A DNA stretch of 64,000 nt from JASHPR01 sp963729365. Its GTDB lineage: Bacteria > Actinomycetota > Actinomycetes > Streptosporangiales > Streptosporangiaceae. This document shows positions 1 to 7,468 of the stretch, piece by piece (position 1 is the stretch's first letter; every line of letters starts with the position of its first letter). The stretch lies in contig CAVSNQ010000020.1 of assembly GCA_963729365.1 (NCBI GenBank), positions 62,001 through 126,000 of the forward strand, read 5' to 3'. The notes below the pieces were generated by a model. The model had not been told where the DNA came from, did not search any database, and saw nothing but the letters and a program-made list of their open reading frames with translations. Made by a program: the position numbers and the translations under genes.

Positions 1-25
1 TGATGTGCCACAGCACCTTGCTCAT
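1..25 (-). CDS. N-terminus of a RibD/DHFR-like reductase, cut by the window edge
   Basis: Only the first eight codons are visible, reading MSKVLWHI on the minus strand. A good ribosome binding site (GGAGGG) lies 6 bases upstream of the ATG. Many small dihydrofolate-reductase-fold proteins with a RibD C-terminal domain begin with a very similar KVLWHIT string, so a second copy of the neighbouring reductase is the likely identity. The gap to the upstream gene is 10 bases, which suggests one transcript. The call rests on eight residues plus context and is tentative. Confidence 0.4.
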
Positions 26-35
26 GATGGCCCTC

Positions 36-695
36 CTACTTGCCCGGTTCCGGCGCGCGGGTGAGGCGGGCGTGGGCGATGCCGGCCGAGCAGGTCAGCC
101 CGGAGCATGAGTAGCCGCTGATGCCGCCCGGCGGGCTGCCGAAGAGCCGCTCGCCCGCGCCGAGCACGACAGGCGCGATCGCCAGGTGCATCTCATCGAC
201 GAGCCCGGCGGCCAGGAACTGCCGGATGGTGGCAGGACCCCCGCCGAGCACGACATCCTGCCCGCCCGCTGCCCGCATGGCCATCTCGAGCACGTCGCGC
301 GGCGCCGCGCTGACGAAGCGGAAGGTCGTCCCGTTGCGCATGGCCAAGTCGGCGCGGGGGTGGCGGGTGAGCACGAACACGTCGTGGCCGAACGGCGGAT
401 CCTCGCCCCACCAGCCCCGCCATGACTCATCGGGCCAGGCTCCCCGAACCGGGCCGAACATGTTCCGGCCCATGATCGTGGCGCCGACGCCGGCCGTGCG
501 GGCGCGGAAGAAATCGTTGTTGACCCCGGTCTCCCCGCCGCTCTGACCTCGCAGGTCCTGGAAGGACCTGGTCTGGAAGATCCACTCGTGGAGCTGGAGG
601 CCTCCCTCGCCGAGCGGACTATCCGGGCCCTGCCGCGGGCCGGCCGCGAACCCATCGAGGGAGATCGTGAAGTTGTGCACGCGCAGCCGGGCCAT
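36..695 (-). CDS. Dihydrofolate reductase-fold protein (RibD C-terminal domain family)
   Basis: A 219-residue soluble protein. The N-terminus has the ISLDGFAAGP string typical of RibD-C reductases, followed by a MGRNMFGP segment and a GGGPATIRQFLAAGLVDEMH segment that form the NADPH-binding DHFR fold. Family members reduce pterin- or riboflavin-like substrates, but the actual substrate of the stand-alone actinobacterial members is unknown. The ATG is preceded by GAGAGGAGC, a strong ribosome binding site. It is divergent from the HxlR-type regulator at 797, a common pairing of redox enzyme and HxlR regulator, so the regulator may control it from the 100-base shared spacer. Confidence 0.85.
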   Translation of the reverse strand: MARLRVHNFTISLDGFAAGPRQGPDSPLGEGGLQLHEWIFQTRSFQDLRGQSGGETGVNNDFFRARTAGVGATIMGRNMFGPVRGAWPDESWRGWWGEDPPFGHDVFVLTRHPRADLAMRNGTTFRFVSAAPRDVLEMAMRAAGGQDVVLGGGPATIRQFLAAGLVDEMHLAIAPVVLGAGERLFGSPPGGISGYSCSGLTCSAGIAHARLTRAPEPGK

Positions 696-796
696 GACGG
701 GCTCCTCTCAGCCGGTAATCCGATTGCATTTCACAACCGGGAGCCTAATCATAGTGGTGGTAAACTGCAACCAGTTTCCCGGTCAGGAGGATCAGG

Positions 797-1287
797 GTGC
801 GCGAACCGGCCCGCTCGGGATGCCCGATCAACATGGCGGTCGAGGCCTTCGGCGACCGCTGGAGCCTGCTGGTGCTGCGGGACGTGATGTTCGGCAACCG
901 CCGCCACTTCCGCGAACTGCTCGCCGGCGAGAGGAGAAGATCGCCTCGAACATCCTGGCCGACCGCCTCAAGCGGCTCACCGACGCCGGGCTGCTCACCC
1001 GCGACGACGCGCGCCCCGGACAGCGGGCCGCCTACAGCCTCACCGAAGCCGCGATCCAGCTCGTCACGGTGCTCACCGAGCTCGGCGCCTGGGGAATCCG
1101 GCACCGCGTCACCACGCCCCGGCTGCGGGTACGCGCCGAGCTGCTGGCCAGCGGCGGTCCGGAGATGCGGGCGCAGTTCATGGACGAGCTGCGCGAGATC
1201 CACCTCGGCCACCCGGCCCGCCCAGTCACTGGCCAGCGGGTGACCGAACGCCTCGCCAGCGCCTACAGCAGCCTGTCACCGGAATAA
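797..1287 (+). pseudogene. HxlR-family transcriptional regulator, frameshifted
   Basis: The GTG start at 797 follows AGGAGG at good spacing. The first frame gives CPINMAVEAFGDRWSLLVLRD, the start of the HxlR winged helix-turn-helix, up to about base 930. The rest of the domain (ASNILADRLKRLTDAGLL and a C-terminal helical tail) continues in another frame to the stop at 1287. The break lies in the purine-rich tract GGCGAGAGGAGAAG around 927-940 and is explained by one missing base. HxlR proteins are dimeric DNA-binding regulators of redox or aldehyde stress genes, and the divergent reductase at 36-695 is the natural target. Whether the frameshift is real or a sequence error cannot be told here. 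Confidence 0.7.
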
Positions 1288-1697
1288 GCGGCCTGCAGAC
1301 GGCACACCCGCGCACAGCAGCCGTCGGCAGCGCTACTTCAAGCCGTCACGCCAGCATGGCCACGACTGCTCCATCCATCCGGCCCCAACCGGATGCCTGA
1401 CCTGGCGGCCCCGCCTGTCTGCGAGAGCAATGACGGAATCCACAACGAACTACAGCTGCCGTATCTAAGCCGCGCGCGACCTACTGCTTAGGAGTTCACT
1501 TCATAGTCCATGCTGACCTCGATACTTCCAGGTCAGAGGTCGTTTCCAGTGCCTTTGAGTGACCGCCAATGATCGCAGTTCTCCATGTGTCATGGCTCGA
1601 ATGTGGCACGGATACGGGCTTCCGTGCTGGATGCCCGCTCACGGCTCCGGAGGCCACAACCCACTTCACCTTCTTGTGGACGGGTCAGGCGGTAGCC
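1288..1697. other. Intergenic stretch without a supported gene
   Basis: About 410 bases between the HxlR remnant and the convergent membrane protein gene. Short open frames exist but none has a ribosome binding site plus recognisable protein features. G+C is lower here than in flanking genes. Confidence 0.5.
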
Positions 1698-2126
1698 CTA
1701 GGGGGTCTGGCGTCCGGTTTGGCGAACGCCATATTCCTTGCGCCGCAGCTCAAGGGGGACACGACTCGCGAAAGCTGCTACGGCCACCGTTATCGCCCAG
1801 AGGATGGCGATGACGAGAAGAACTTGTGTCTCATCGCTGGCGATGGCGCGAGTCGCGCTCGCCGCGACCATCATGGAAGGCACAGCAGTAACCAGGATAC
1901 CGATCGTGACACCGGTAAGCAGCGTGCGGCGGCTATTCGACTGTGCTGGCTGCACAGGCTGCTCGCGTGCCACAGGTCCGAGGCGTGCGTCGACACGTGC
2001 GGTGATTTCCCGGTCGACTCGCTCCAGGAAGGACTCGATCACCGCGTCGCTGTATTCGGGGCCAAGCTCCTTGTGCGCCTCGGCGGCGGCGCGGATCTCC
2101 TGTGGAGAAAGCGGCGATGTGCTCAT
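1698..2126 (-). CDS. Two-helix membrane protein of unknown function
   Basis: A 142-residue protein. The N-terminal half (about residues 5-50) is an acidic amphipathic region beginning PQEIRAAAEAHKELGPEY and continuing to an ESFLERVDREI string, a pattern seen in small actinobacterial integral membrane proteins. Two hydrophobic segments follow at roughly 68-90 and 100-122, with a short basic tail. I chose the ATG at 2126, not an earlier in-frame one, because GGGAGGA sits 9 bases before it. No catalytic motif is visible and function is unknown. It stands alone, with low-complexity spacers on both sides. Confidence 0.65.
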   Translation of the reverse strand: MSTSPLSPQEIRAAAEAHKELGPEYSDAVIESFLERVDREITARVDARLGPVAREQPVQPAQSNSRRTLLTGVTIGILVTAVPSMMVAASATRAIASDETQVLLVIAILWAITVAVAAFASRVPLELRRKEYGVRQTGRQTP

Positions 2127-2590
2127 GGGTGAGAGTCCTCCCGTATAGCCACGACCAAGGTCCCTGAAAGACAAGATACATCTCGTAACGGAGCTTGTCA
2201 GCGCTGGGAGGTTCGCCGCGCGCGTTCGGGCCTGGCCTCTGGCCTGGCCCTCGCCGTCAGGCCCGCTGGGCCGGTAGAGGCTCCGGGGTCAACGGCGCGC
2301 CGCAGGCGCGTCCCGCGCAGCGGGCTGCGAAGCACCGTTGAGGCTGGAGGGACCGGCCCAGACAATGCGCGGCGTTCCGGCCCGATGACTGCGATCTTCA
2401 TACGGCGATCCGCGCACTCGGCGCGAACGGGACGGCCTGGTCCTGCTCGTGTGGCGCGGCATCGGGAACGTTACAGCGGGGACCGGCTGCAGCCGGCAAC
2501 GGGGAAGCCGCGCGGCAGCTCGTCGCGCCGTAGGGGATGAGTGCCTTGAGTCAAGAATTTGGCAGGTCGTCTTGTGTCGCAAGCGGATCC
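2127..2590. other. Intergenic stretch without a supported gene
   Basis: About 460 bases with no convincing coding frame on either strand. It contains C/G-rich short repeats (GGCCTGGCCTCTGGCCTGGCC near 2227-2247) that could form hairpins at the end of the flanking transcripts. Confidence 0.45.
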
Positions 2591-3502
2591 CTATCCGGGC
2601 GTCCCGTCGCGTTCTCTTCTTCGGGCGAGCTGCTGTAGTTGGCGTTCATGCACGCCGGACATCCAATCGAACGTGGCCGATGGGCCGACCCGCGGGTCGC
2701 CGGCCATACCGGCGTTGTGCAAGGCCTGCACGTACGCACGATCCTGGTCGATCCGTGCGCGTACCTGATCAGCTCCGCCGATCGACCCGTGACCGGGGAC
2801 GAGGACATCGACGTCGCCCGCCACGCCCTCGAGCAGCCGCAGCGCGACGAGGTAGTCCTTGATCGGGTCAGCGGCGTCGTCCAGGTCAGGCATCGGAATC
2901 AAGACATCAGAAAGCATGTCGCCGGCGACGAGAACCCCGCGTTCCTCAATCAACAGCGCCGCATGGCCCGCGGCGTGCCCCTGATGCTCGATAATCCGGA
3001 CTTGAGGGCCATCCCAGGGAATCCGCGCAGTTCCGGCGGGCAGACCGGTAATGAGGCCAAACAGGTCCCACGATATCTGCTCGGCGATGTCCGGCGGTAT
3101 CCACTCGGCGATGCTGTCCTTCCAGTGCGGGCCCGACAGCTGATCTCGGATAGCAGACGCGCAGCGGGCTGTGCCGTAACGGGGCGCCGAGCCGATCCTG
3201 GGGTGCCAGAGCACGTGATCCCAATGAGGATGCGTCGAGAAGCCCGCCACAACGGTCTGGCCCGCATCGGACAGGTCGTTCGCGAGGCAGGCCATTTCGT
3301 GGCCGTATATCCCGGCGTCGATGAGCAACGCGCCAGCCTGGCCTTGCACGACAACGGCGTTGCTCTGGCAGAACTCGCTCTGGTGGAGCAGCACACCCTC
3401 CGCGACCTGCCTCAGCACGGGGCCCCTTCCGCTGGTGGTTTGCAACCGCTCCTCGGGACGGTAGTACCTGGCGGTGGTAAGCGGAGCCAATCCGTCGCAC
3501 AT
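2591..3502 (-). CDS. Metallo-beta-lactamase-fold hydrolase
   Basis: A protein of about 303 residues with the complete MBL metal-binding set: THPHWDH (HxHxDH) near residue 92, a histidine in HAAGHAA, an aspartate in VAGDML and a histidine in LVPGHGS. These bind two metal ions and activate water in this hydrolase superfamily. The layout matches generic MBL-fold hydrolases (lactonase or glyoxalase-II-like), not a class B beta-lactamase, because no export signal is present. No good ribosome binding site is seen; the ATG at 3502 is used over the TTG one codon upstream. It is isolated, and the substrate is unknown. Confidence 0.85.
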   Translation of the reverse strand: MCDGLAPLTTARYYRPEERLQTTSGRGPVLRQVAEGVLLHQSEFCQSNAVVVQGQAGALLIDAGIYGHEMACLANDLSDAGQTVVAGFSTHPHWDHVLWHPRIGSAPRYGTARCASAIRDQLSGPHWKDSIAEWIPPDIAEQISWDLFGLITGLPAGTARIPWDGPQVRIIEHQGHAAGHAALLIEERGVLVAGDMLSDVLIPMPDLDDAADPIKDYLVALRLLEGVAGDVDVLVPGHGSIGGADQVRARIDQDRAYVQALHNAGMAGDPRVGPSATFDWMSGVHERQLQQLARRRERDGTPG

Positions 3503-3635
3503 CAAGTGGAGCTAGGTAACGTGGGCTGGAACGTGCGCTGGAATGACGGGTGACTCGGGGTGGCTCGTGTCCGACTCCGGCTGGATCTAGGCACATGCGA
3601 CCCGCGGGCCGGTTCCCGCGCGCTTCTCGTGTTAG

Positions 3636-4190
3636 ATGCCTGTCATGGATGTTGTGGCGGTCGGGCACAAGTTGGCGACTTCTGGGTTGGCGACCTTCTG
3701 GGCAGGCTTTAGCGTCGTGGCCGTTGCGCTTGCCTCCGCAGTCATCATATACCGCGCCTTCCGCAACCCCAGGAAAGCGCCAAGTGATGTCGACGTTAAG
3801 AAGCAGAGCTTCAGCGCCGTGGTAGCCCCCTTGCTCGCAGGATTCACCCTGGCCGCGATCACCGGGCTGGCGACGGTGACGAGCCCGGTCCAGCCGTGGC
3901 GTGACCTGGTTCTTTCCTACATGATCATGGCAACCGGCTTCTTCCTGGCCAGTATCCAGCTCAGCGTTGGCGAACTGTACCATTTCCATCTCAAGGACTG
4001 GGCGACCGGTCGCGCTACCCTCACCTTCACGGGCATCGCCCTGCTGGTCGCTGCCCTTATCGTGCTCGTTACCGCAGTCACAGACCATTGGTGGGTGGGC
4101 GTGGCCCTGGTGGTTTTTGGTCTCGGCGGCATTATCCCGATGGGGTTTCAGCTCCGCCAATATCTGCGCAGAGACAGAGGGCCAGCGTAG
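3636..4190 (+). CDS. Four-helix membrane protein of unknown function
   Basis: A 184-residue integral membrane protein with hydrophobic segments near residues 18-38, 62-82, 92-112 and 130-170, and a basic C-terminal tail. A short lysine-rich cytoplasmic loop (around KAPSDVDVKKQ) separates the first two helices. There is no recognisable family motif. The start is uncertain between the ATG at 3636 and another three codons later; neither has a clear ribosome binding site. Function is not assignable. Confidence 0.6.
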   Translation: MPVMDVVAVGHKLATSGLATFWAGFSVVAVALASAVIIYRAFRNPRKAPSDVDVKKQSFSAVVAPLLAGFTLAAITGLATVTSPVQPWRDLVLSYMIMATGFFLASIQLSVGELYHFHLKDWATGRATLTFTGIALLVAALIVLVTAVTDHWWVGVALVVFGLGGIIPMGFQLRQYLRRDRGPA

Positions 4191-4235
4191 TACTCCAGCA
4201 GTAGATCGTTATCTGTTGCTGTCGGGCGGTGCGCG

Positions 4236-4352
4236 CTACATGTGTTTGCGAACCCAGGCGATGGCCGCGCTGCGGTTGTTCTCCTCGACGTTGGCGTGGT
4301 CTTGATCGGCGGGGAAGTGTGCGGTGGCGTGCGGGATGCGGTCGGCGATCCA
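4236..4352 (-). pseudogene. C-terminal fragment of an alpha/beta hydrolase
   Basis: The last 38 codons of a minus-strand frame read WIADRIPHATAHFPADQDH followed by a VEENNR segment and AWVRKHM before the stop. This is the usual C-terminus of alpha/beta hydrolases, including the catalytic histidine in the DQDH position. The rest of the fold (nucleophile elbow, acid residue) is absent upstream, where the sequence abuts the APH-like fragment on the other strand. I read it as a relic left by deletion. The match is short, so confidence is moderate. Confidence 0.5.
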
Positions 4353-4421
4353 GCGGGAATGGGCAGGCCCGCAGCGGATCCCGTCACGGTCATCGGCTTG
4401 GCGGGTGCAGACTGGGCGGGC

Positions 4422-4616
4422 ATGCCGTCGATTCGTCTTCCCGAGCGCGTCAGTGCTGCCGTGGCCGCGCTGGGGCTGGCCGGGCAGCGCTGGCTGGCCG
4501 GACTGCCGGAGCTTGTCTCCAGCCTCGAAGCGGACTGGACGGTGACCTGCGGGACGGCGCTTGAGGGCGGCAACGCCGCATACGTGGCTGAGGCGGTCAC
4601 CGCCAGAGGGAGCGGT
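4422..4616 (+). pseudogene. N-terminal fragment of an APH(6)/streptomycin-kinase-like phosphotransferase
   Basis: From the ATG at 4422 about 65 codons read MPSIRLPERVSAAVAALG, then GQRWLAGLPELV and a TALEGGNAAYVAEAVTARG segment. This resembles the N-terminal lobe of the aminoglycoside phosphotransferase family of hydroxyurea/streptomycin-kinase type, up to just before the nucleotide-binding lysine strand. After that the homology stops and the frame runs into the PadR promoter. No catalytic HxDxxxxN region exists, so no active kinase can be made. Together with the hydrolase relic it marks a scar of gene loss. Confidence 0.5.
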
Positions 4617-4710
4617 TTTTACAGAGAGACGGCCCGCCTGTCCGGGTCGGCGCCAGGGCAGGCCGGATGGCGGCCTTGCCATCGATCGTTCAACGGTATA
4701 TAACGTCTAC

Positions 4711-5046
4711 ATGGCCATGCGTGCGATGCAGGAAGCGACCTTCATGATCCTCACCGCCCTGGCCAACGGCAGCCAGCACGGGTACGGGATCATCGCCGAC
4801 GTCCGGGACATCTCCGGCGGCCTGGTCCGGCTGCGCGCGGGGACCCTGTACACCGCCCTGGACCGGCTGCGCGCGGACGAGCTGATCGGGGTGGACCGGG
4901 AAGAGGTCGTGGACGGGCGACTGCGCCGGTACTACCGGCTCACCCCCGCGGGCACCAGGCAGCTCGCTGATGAGGCGGCCCGGCTGCAGGCTCATGCCGC
5001 CGTGGCGCTGAGGCGGCTGGACCTGGCAGGGGGGATGGCGACATGA
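4711..5046 (+). CDS. PadR-family transcriptional regulator
   Basis: A 111-residue winged helix-turn-helix protein: EATFMILTALANGSQHGYGI starts the PadR domain, then LRAGTLYTALDRL (recognition helix) and a YYRLTPAGTRQL wing. This is the short PadR subfamily that usually represses an adjacent membrane protein or transporter gene. The ATG at 4711 has TATATAACG just upstream and no ribosome binding site, so a leaderless message is likely. Its stop overlaps the start of the next gene (ATGA), showing translational coupling with the membrane protein at 5043. Confidence 0.85.
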   Translation: MAMRAMQEATFMILTALANGSQHGYGIIADVRDISGGLVRLRAGTLYTALDRLRADELIGVDREEVVDGRLRRYYRLTPAGTRQLADEAARLQAHAAVALRRLDLAGGMAT

Positions 5047-5798
5047 CTGATCAGGAGCACCTTGAGCGGGCCTACCGGCGGCTGCTGGCCTGGTATCCCC
5101 GGGAGTTCCGGCGCGAGAACGAGCAGGAGATCCTCGCGGTGCTGATGGCCGATGCCCCGCACGGCCAGCGCCGCCCCGGCCTGGCCGAGACCGCGGACCT
5201 GATCCGCAGCGGCCTGTGGATGCGGCTGCGGCCCAGCGTGCCACGCTCGGCGCGCACGGTGCGGGCCGCCGTCCGACTCATGTACGCGGGCGCCGCGGTC
5301 AGCACCGTCAACCTGATCATGTTGCTGGCCCTCGTCGTCGACATCAAGGCCTACCACGCAGTGCTCGGCTACCACCTCACCGCGGCCCAGGTCAGCCGGT
5401 TCAACACGGGGTTCATTACGCTGTGGATCGTCTGGGGTCTGGTCCCGATCGCGCTGTGGCTGTGGATGGCGCAGGCGTGCGGCCGGGGCCGGAACTGGGC
5501 GCGCATCGTGTCCACGGTGCTGTTCGGCGTGGCGACGCTGGACCTGACCGGCGCCTTCGGGCCGCCGGGGTTCCGATTGAGCCTCGTCCCGACGGTTTTC
5601 GGCCCGACCATCCCCGTGCTGTACTGGCTGGTCGGCCTTGCCGTGGTGTGGCTGTTGTGGCGCCCGGCCTCCAGAGCGTTCTTCAGGCCGCCGGGCTTCA
5701 CGCAGGCGCAGCACCAGGCCCAGATGACCGAACTCGACCATCAGGCGCAGATGGCCGAACTCGCGCGGATCAGGGCACGGGTGCCGCGTCAGGTGTGA
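5043..5798 (+). CDS. PadR-linked membrane protein
   Basis: A 251-residue protein. Residues 1-40 (HLERAYRRLLAWYPREFR then an NEQEILAVL stretch) are a helical motif typically found at the N-terminus of membrane proteins encoded just after short PadR regulators. Four hydrophobic segments follow at roughly 78-105, 122-145, 157-175 and 185-210, then a Gln-rich tail with the short repeat QAQMTEL / QAQMAEL. It overlaps the PadR gene by 4 bases and is surely co-expressed. The 3' end lies against the HicA remnant on the other strand. Its cellular role is unknown. Confidence 0.75.
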   Translation: MTDQEHLERAYRRLLAWYPREFRRENEQEILAVLMADAPHGQRRPGLAETADLIRSGLWMRLRPSVPRSARTVRAAVRLMYAGAAVSTVNLIMLLALVVDIKAYHAVLGYHLTAAQVSRFNTGFITLWIVWGLVPIALWLWMAQACGRGRNWARIVSTVLFGVATLDLTGAFGPPGFRLSLVPTVFGPTIPVLYWLVGLAVVWLLWRPASRAFFRPPGFTQAQHQAQMTELDHQAQMAELARIRARVPRQV

Positions 5799-6110
5799 GC
5801 CGACGTACCTCTTCATGAAGAGGCACGATCACTATGCGCGGTGGCGACACATGACGTAACTTGCAGTGGCTGCCACGCGTACTTACGACCTCGAAGCCGA
5901 CCTTCTCGAGCGCGCGGACAATCCGCTTGCCGGATACGACGGGAAGCTGGCGAGGGCTCGCGCCGAGAGCCGAACCTCGATCGGCGCAACGATGGGCTCT
6001 GGGAGCGCCTCGGGAGCAGGCTCATCCTCGTAGTAAAGCTCAAGCGCTTCCCGGAGGTTGGCTAGCGCCTCCTCGATGCTTCGTCCTTGGCTTGCCACCT
6101 CCACTGTAGG
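5770..6110 (-). pseudogene. Remnant of a HicB-HicA toxin-antitoxin pair
   Basis: Two frames on the minus strand match a HicBA module. Bases 6110-5963 encode VEVASQGRSIEEALANLREA and a following LYYEDEP segment, the core of the HicB antitoxin fold, but the N-terminal strand and a start codon are missing. Bases 5946-5770, in another frame, encode LPVVSGKRIVRALEKVGFEV then TRGSHCKLRH, the dsRBD-like HicA mRNA interferase with its catalytic histidine (GSH), ending early at a TGA. The HicA C-terminus is missing and no start is visible. The order (HicB first) occurs in one class of these systems. Both genes look inactive. Confidence 0.6.
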
Positions 6111-6492
6111 CGCGCAGGATGCGCCGGATGAACTCGCCGTACTCGTCCAGCCGTCCCTCACCGCTCCCCCGGTCATGCTGGAACACCGATCCGGTGTCAA
6201 CCTGGCCTTGTCACTGGATCGCCTGCCGCTGTCGCCTTGGATGTCGGCCTGACTTAGGCCAATTTAGTGCGCAGATTCCGTTCCTGGGCAGTGGGCGGCA
6301 GATCAAAATCTCGCGCCGCCAGGTTTCGCATCCCCAGCGCTGAGGCCGTAATGTTCTCCTGACCAGGGGACAGCTCAATTAGCCGCTGACCTGCGAAGTT
6401 CGGAGAGCACTCCCTATTTCAGCGCATATTCAGCACACGCCACCAGATGGTGCACGAAGACAGGGACGTGGTCGCCAGGCTACGGTGTCGCG
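6111..6492. other. Intergenic stretch with a leaderless promoter at its end
   Basis: No supported gene. The last bases carry TACGGT at 6480-6485, six bases before the ATG at 6493, matching a -10 element (TANNNT) positioned for a leaderless transcript of the peptidase E-like gene. Confidence 0.4.
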
Positions 6493-7167
6493 ATGAAGCT
6501 TCTCCTTACCGATTCTGGTATCAGGAATGCAAGCATGCTGGCGGCGCTGGTCGATCTTCTGGGCAAACCGATCGCCGAGGCCAGCGCCCTTTGCATCCCC
6601 ACCGCAGGATACGGGGGCCCTGACGGGGATCCGGAGGGCCCATGGCGTTTCATCAGCGGGCGGTCCCCTAATCCCATGACCGAGTTGGGGTGGAAGTCGG
6701 TAGGCGCTCTGGAGCTGACCTCCCTTCCCAGCATCGACAAGGACCGCTGGGTCTCCTGGGTCCGGGAGGCAGACGTTCTGCTGGTGAACGGCGGCGACGC
6801 GCTGTATTTGTGCCACTGGATGCGGGAGTCCGGACTGGCCGGCCTCCTCCCGTCGCTGCGCGACACGGTCTACGTCGGGCTCAGTGCCGGGAGCATGGTG
6901 CTGACCCCCCGCATCGGTGAGAAGTTCGTCCGCTGGAAGCCGCCCACCGGTGGCGACAGCATGCTGGGAGTTGTCGATTTCTCCATCTTCCCGCACCTCG
7001 ACAGCCCGGACTGCCCGGACAGAACCATTGCCGAGGCGGAACGGTGGGCCGCCGGCATAAAGGGCCCGGCGTACGCCATCGATGATCAAACCGCCATCAA
7101 GGTGACCGGCGGCGGCGTTGAGGTCATCTCTGAGGGGCACTGGAAGCTGTTCAACCCGGCAGGATGA
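6493..7167 (+). CDS. Peptidase E-like (S51) / type 1 glutamine-amidotransferase-like protein
   Basis: A 224-residue soluble protein. The nucleophile elbow VGLSAGSM places the catalytic serine at residue 131, and FPHLD near 166-169 gives a histidine in the position of the S51 catalytic histidine. VNGGDALYL at 98-106 is the family's conserved glycine-rich turn. S51 enzymes cleave Asp-X dipeptides; many actinobacterial relatives have unknown substrates. No ribosome binding site is visible, but a -10-like TACGGT sits just upstream of the ATG. It is the last protein-coding gene before tRNA-Gly. Confidence 0.8.
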   Translation: MKLLLTDSGIRNASMLAALVDLLGKPIAEASALCIPTAGYGGPDGDPEGPWRFISGRSPNPMTELGWKSVGALELTSLPSIDKDRWVSWVREADVLLVNGGDALYLCHWMRESGLAGLLPSLRDTVYVGLSAGSMVLTPRIGEKFVRWKPPTGGDSMLGVVDFSIFPHLDSPDCPDRTIAEAERWAAGIKGPAYAIDDQTAIKVTGGGVEVISEGHWKLFNPAG

Positions 7168-7210
7168 ACGTCGACACGATGGCCCGGCCGGGGTGCTGGT
7201 CCCCGCTGGC

Positions 7211-7231
7211 TAATTGCACGTTAATTGCACG
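7211..7231. repeat. Pair of 10-base direct repeats beside tRNA-Gly
   Basis: TAATTGCACG occurs at 7211-7220 and again at 7222-7231, a period of 11 bases. The pair lies between the peptidase E-like gene and the 3' side of tRNA-Gly. It could be a protein-binding site or a scar of an integrated element; the sequence alone does not decide. Confidence 0.5.
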
Positions 7232-7302
7232 AGAGGCCGGTATGGGCGCGGAACCGCAGAGGCCCACGCGCGGGACTATTGTCCTGACCTGGGCCTTTGC
7301 CG

Positions 7303-7376
7303 TGGAGCGGGTGACGAGAATCGAACTCGCACTATCAGCTTGGGAAGCTGACGTTCTACCATTGAACTACACCCGC
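7303..7376 (-). tRNA. tRNA-Gly (anticodon CCC)
   Basis: The minus strand folds into a full cloverleaf: acceptor stem GCGGGTG / CACCCGC, D-arm with AGTTCAATGGTAGA, anticodon stem TCAGC / GCTGA with loop TTCCCAA (anticodon CCC), and T-arm with GTTCGATTC. U73 is followed by an encoded CCA at 7303-7305. It is divergent from dcd, an adjacency also known in mycobacteria. tRNA genes are frequent integration sites, relevant to the direct repeats 70 bases away. Confidence 0.93.
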
Positions 7377-7468
7377 GCGGCGGGCCTGGCGCTGCTTGCC
7401 GCCACCCGGGGCCAAGCGGCCGGGGTGAGCCCGCCCCGACATCGTACCGGAACCGGTAGGTTGCCAGG

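Noticed and set aside
2946..4160. A 404-codon minus-strand frame overlapping the MBL-fold gene
   Set aside because: It is a shadow of the MBL gene and the membrane protein at 3636; composition is Gly/Arg-rich and has no motif.
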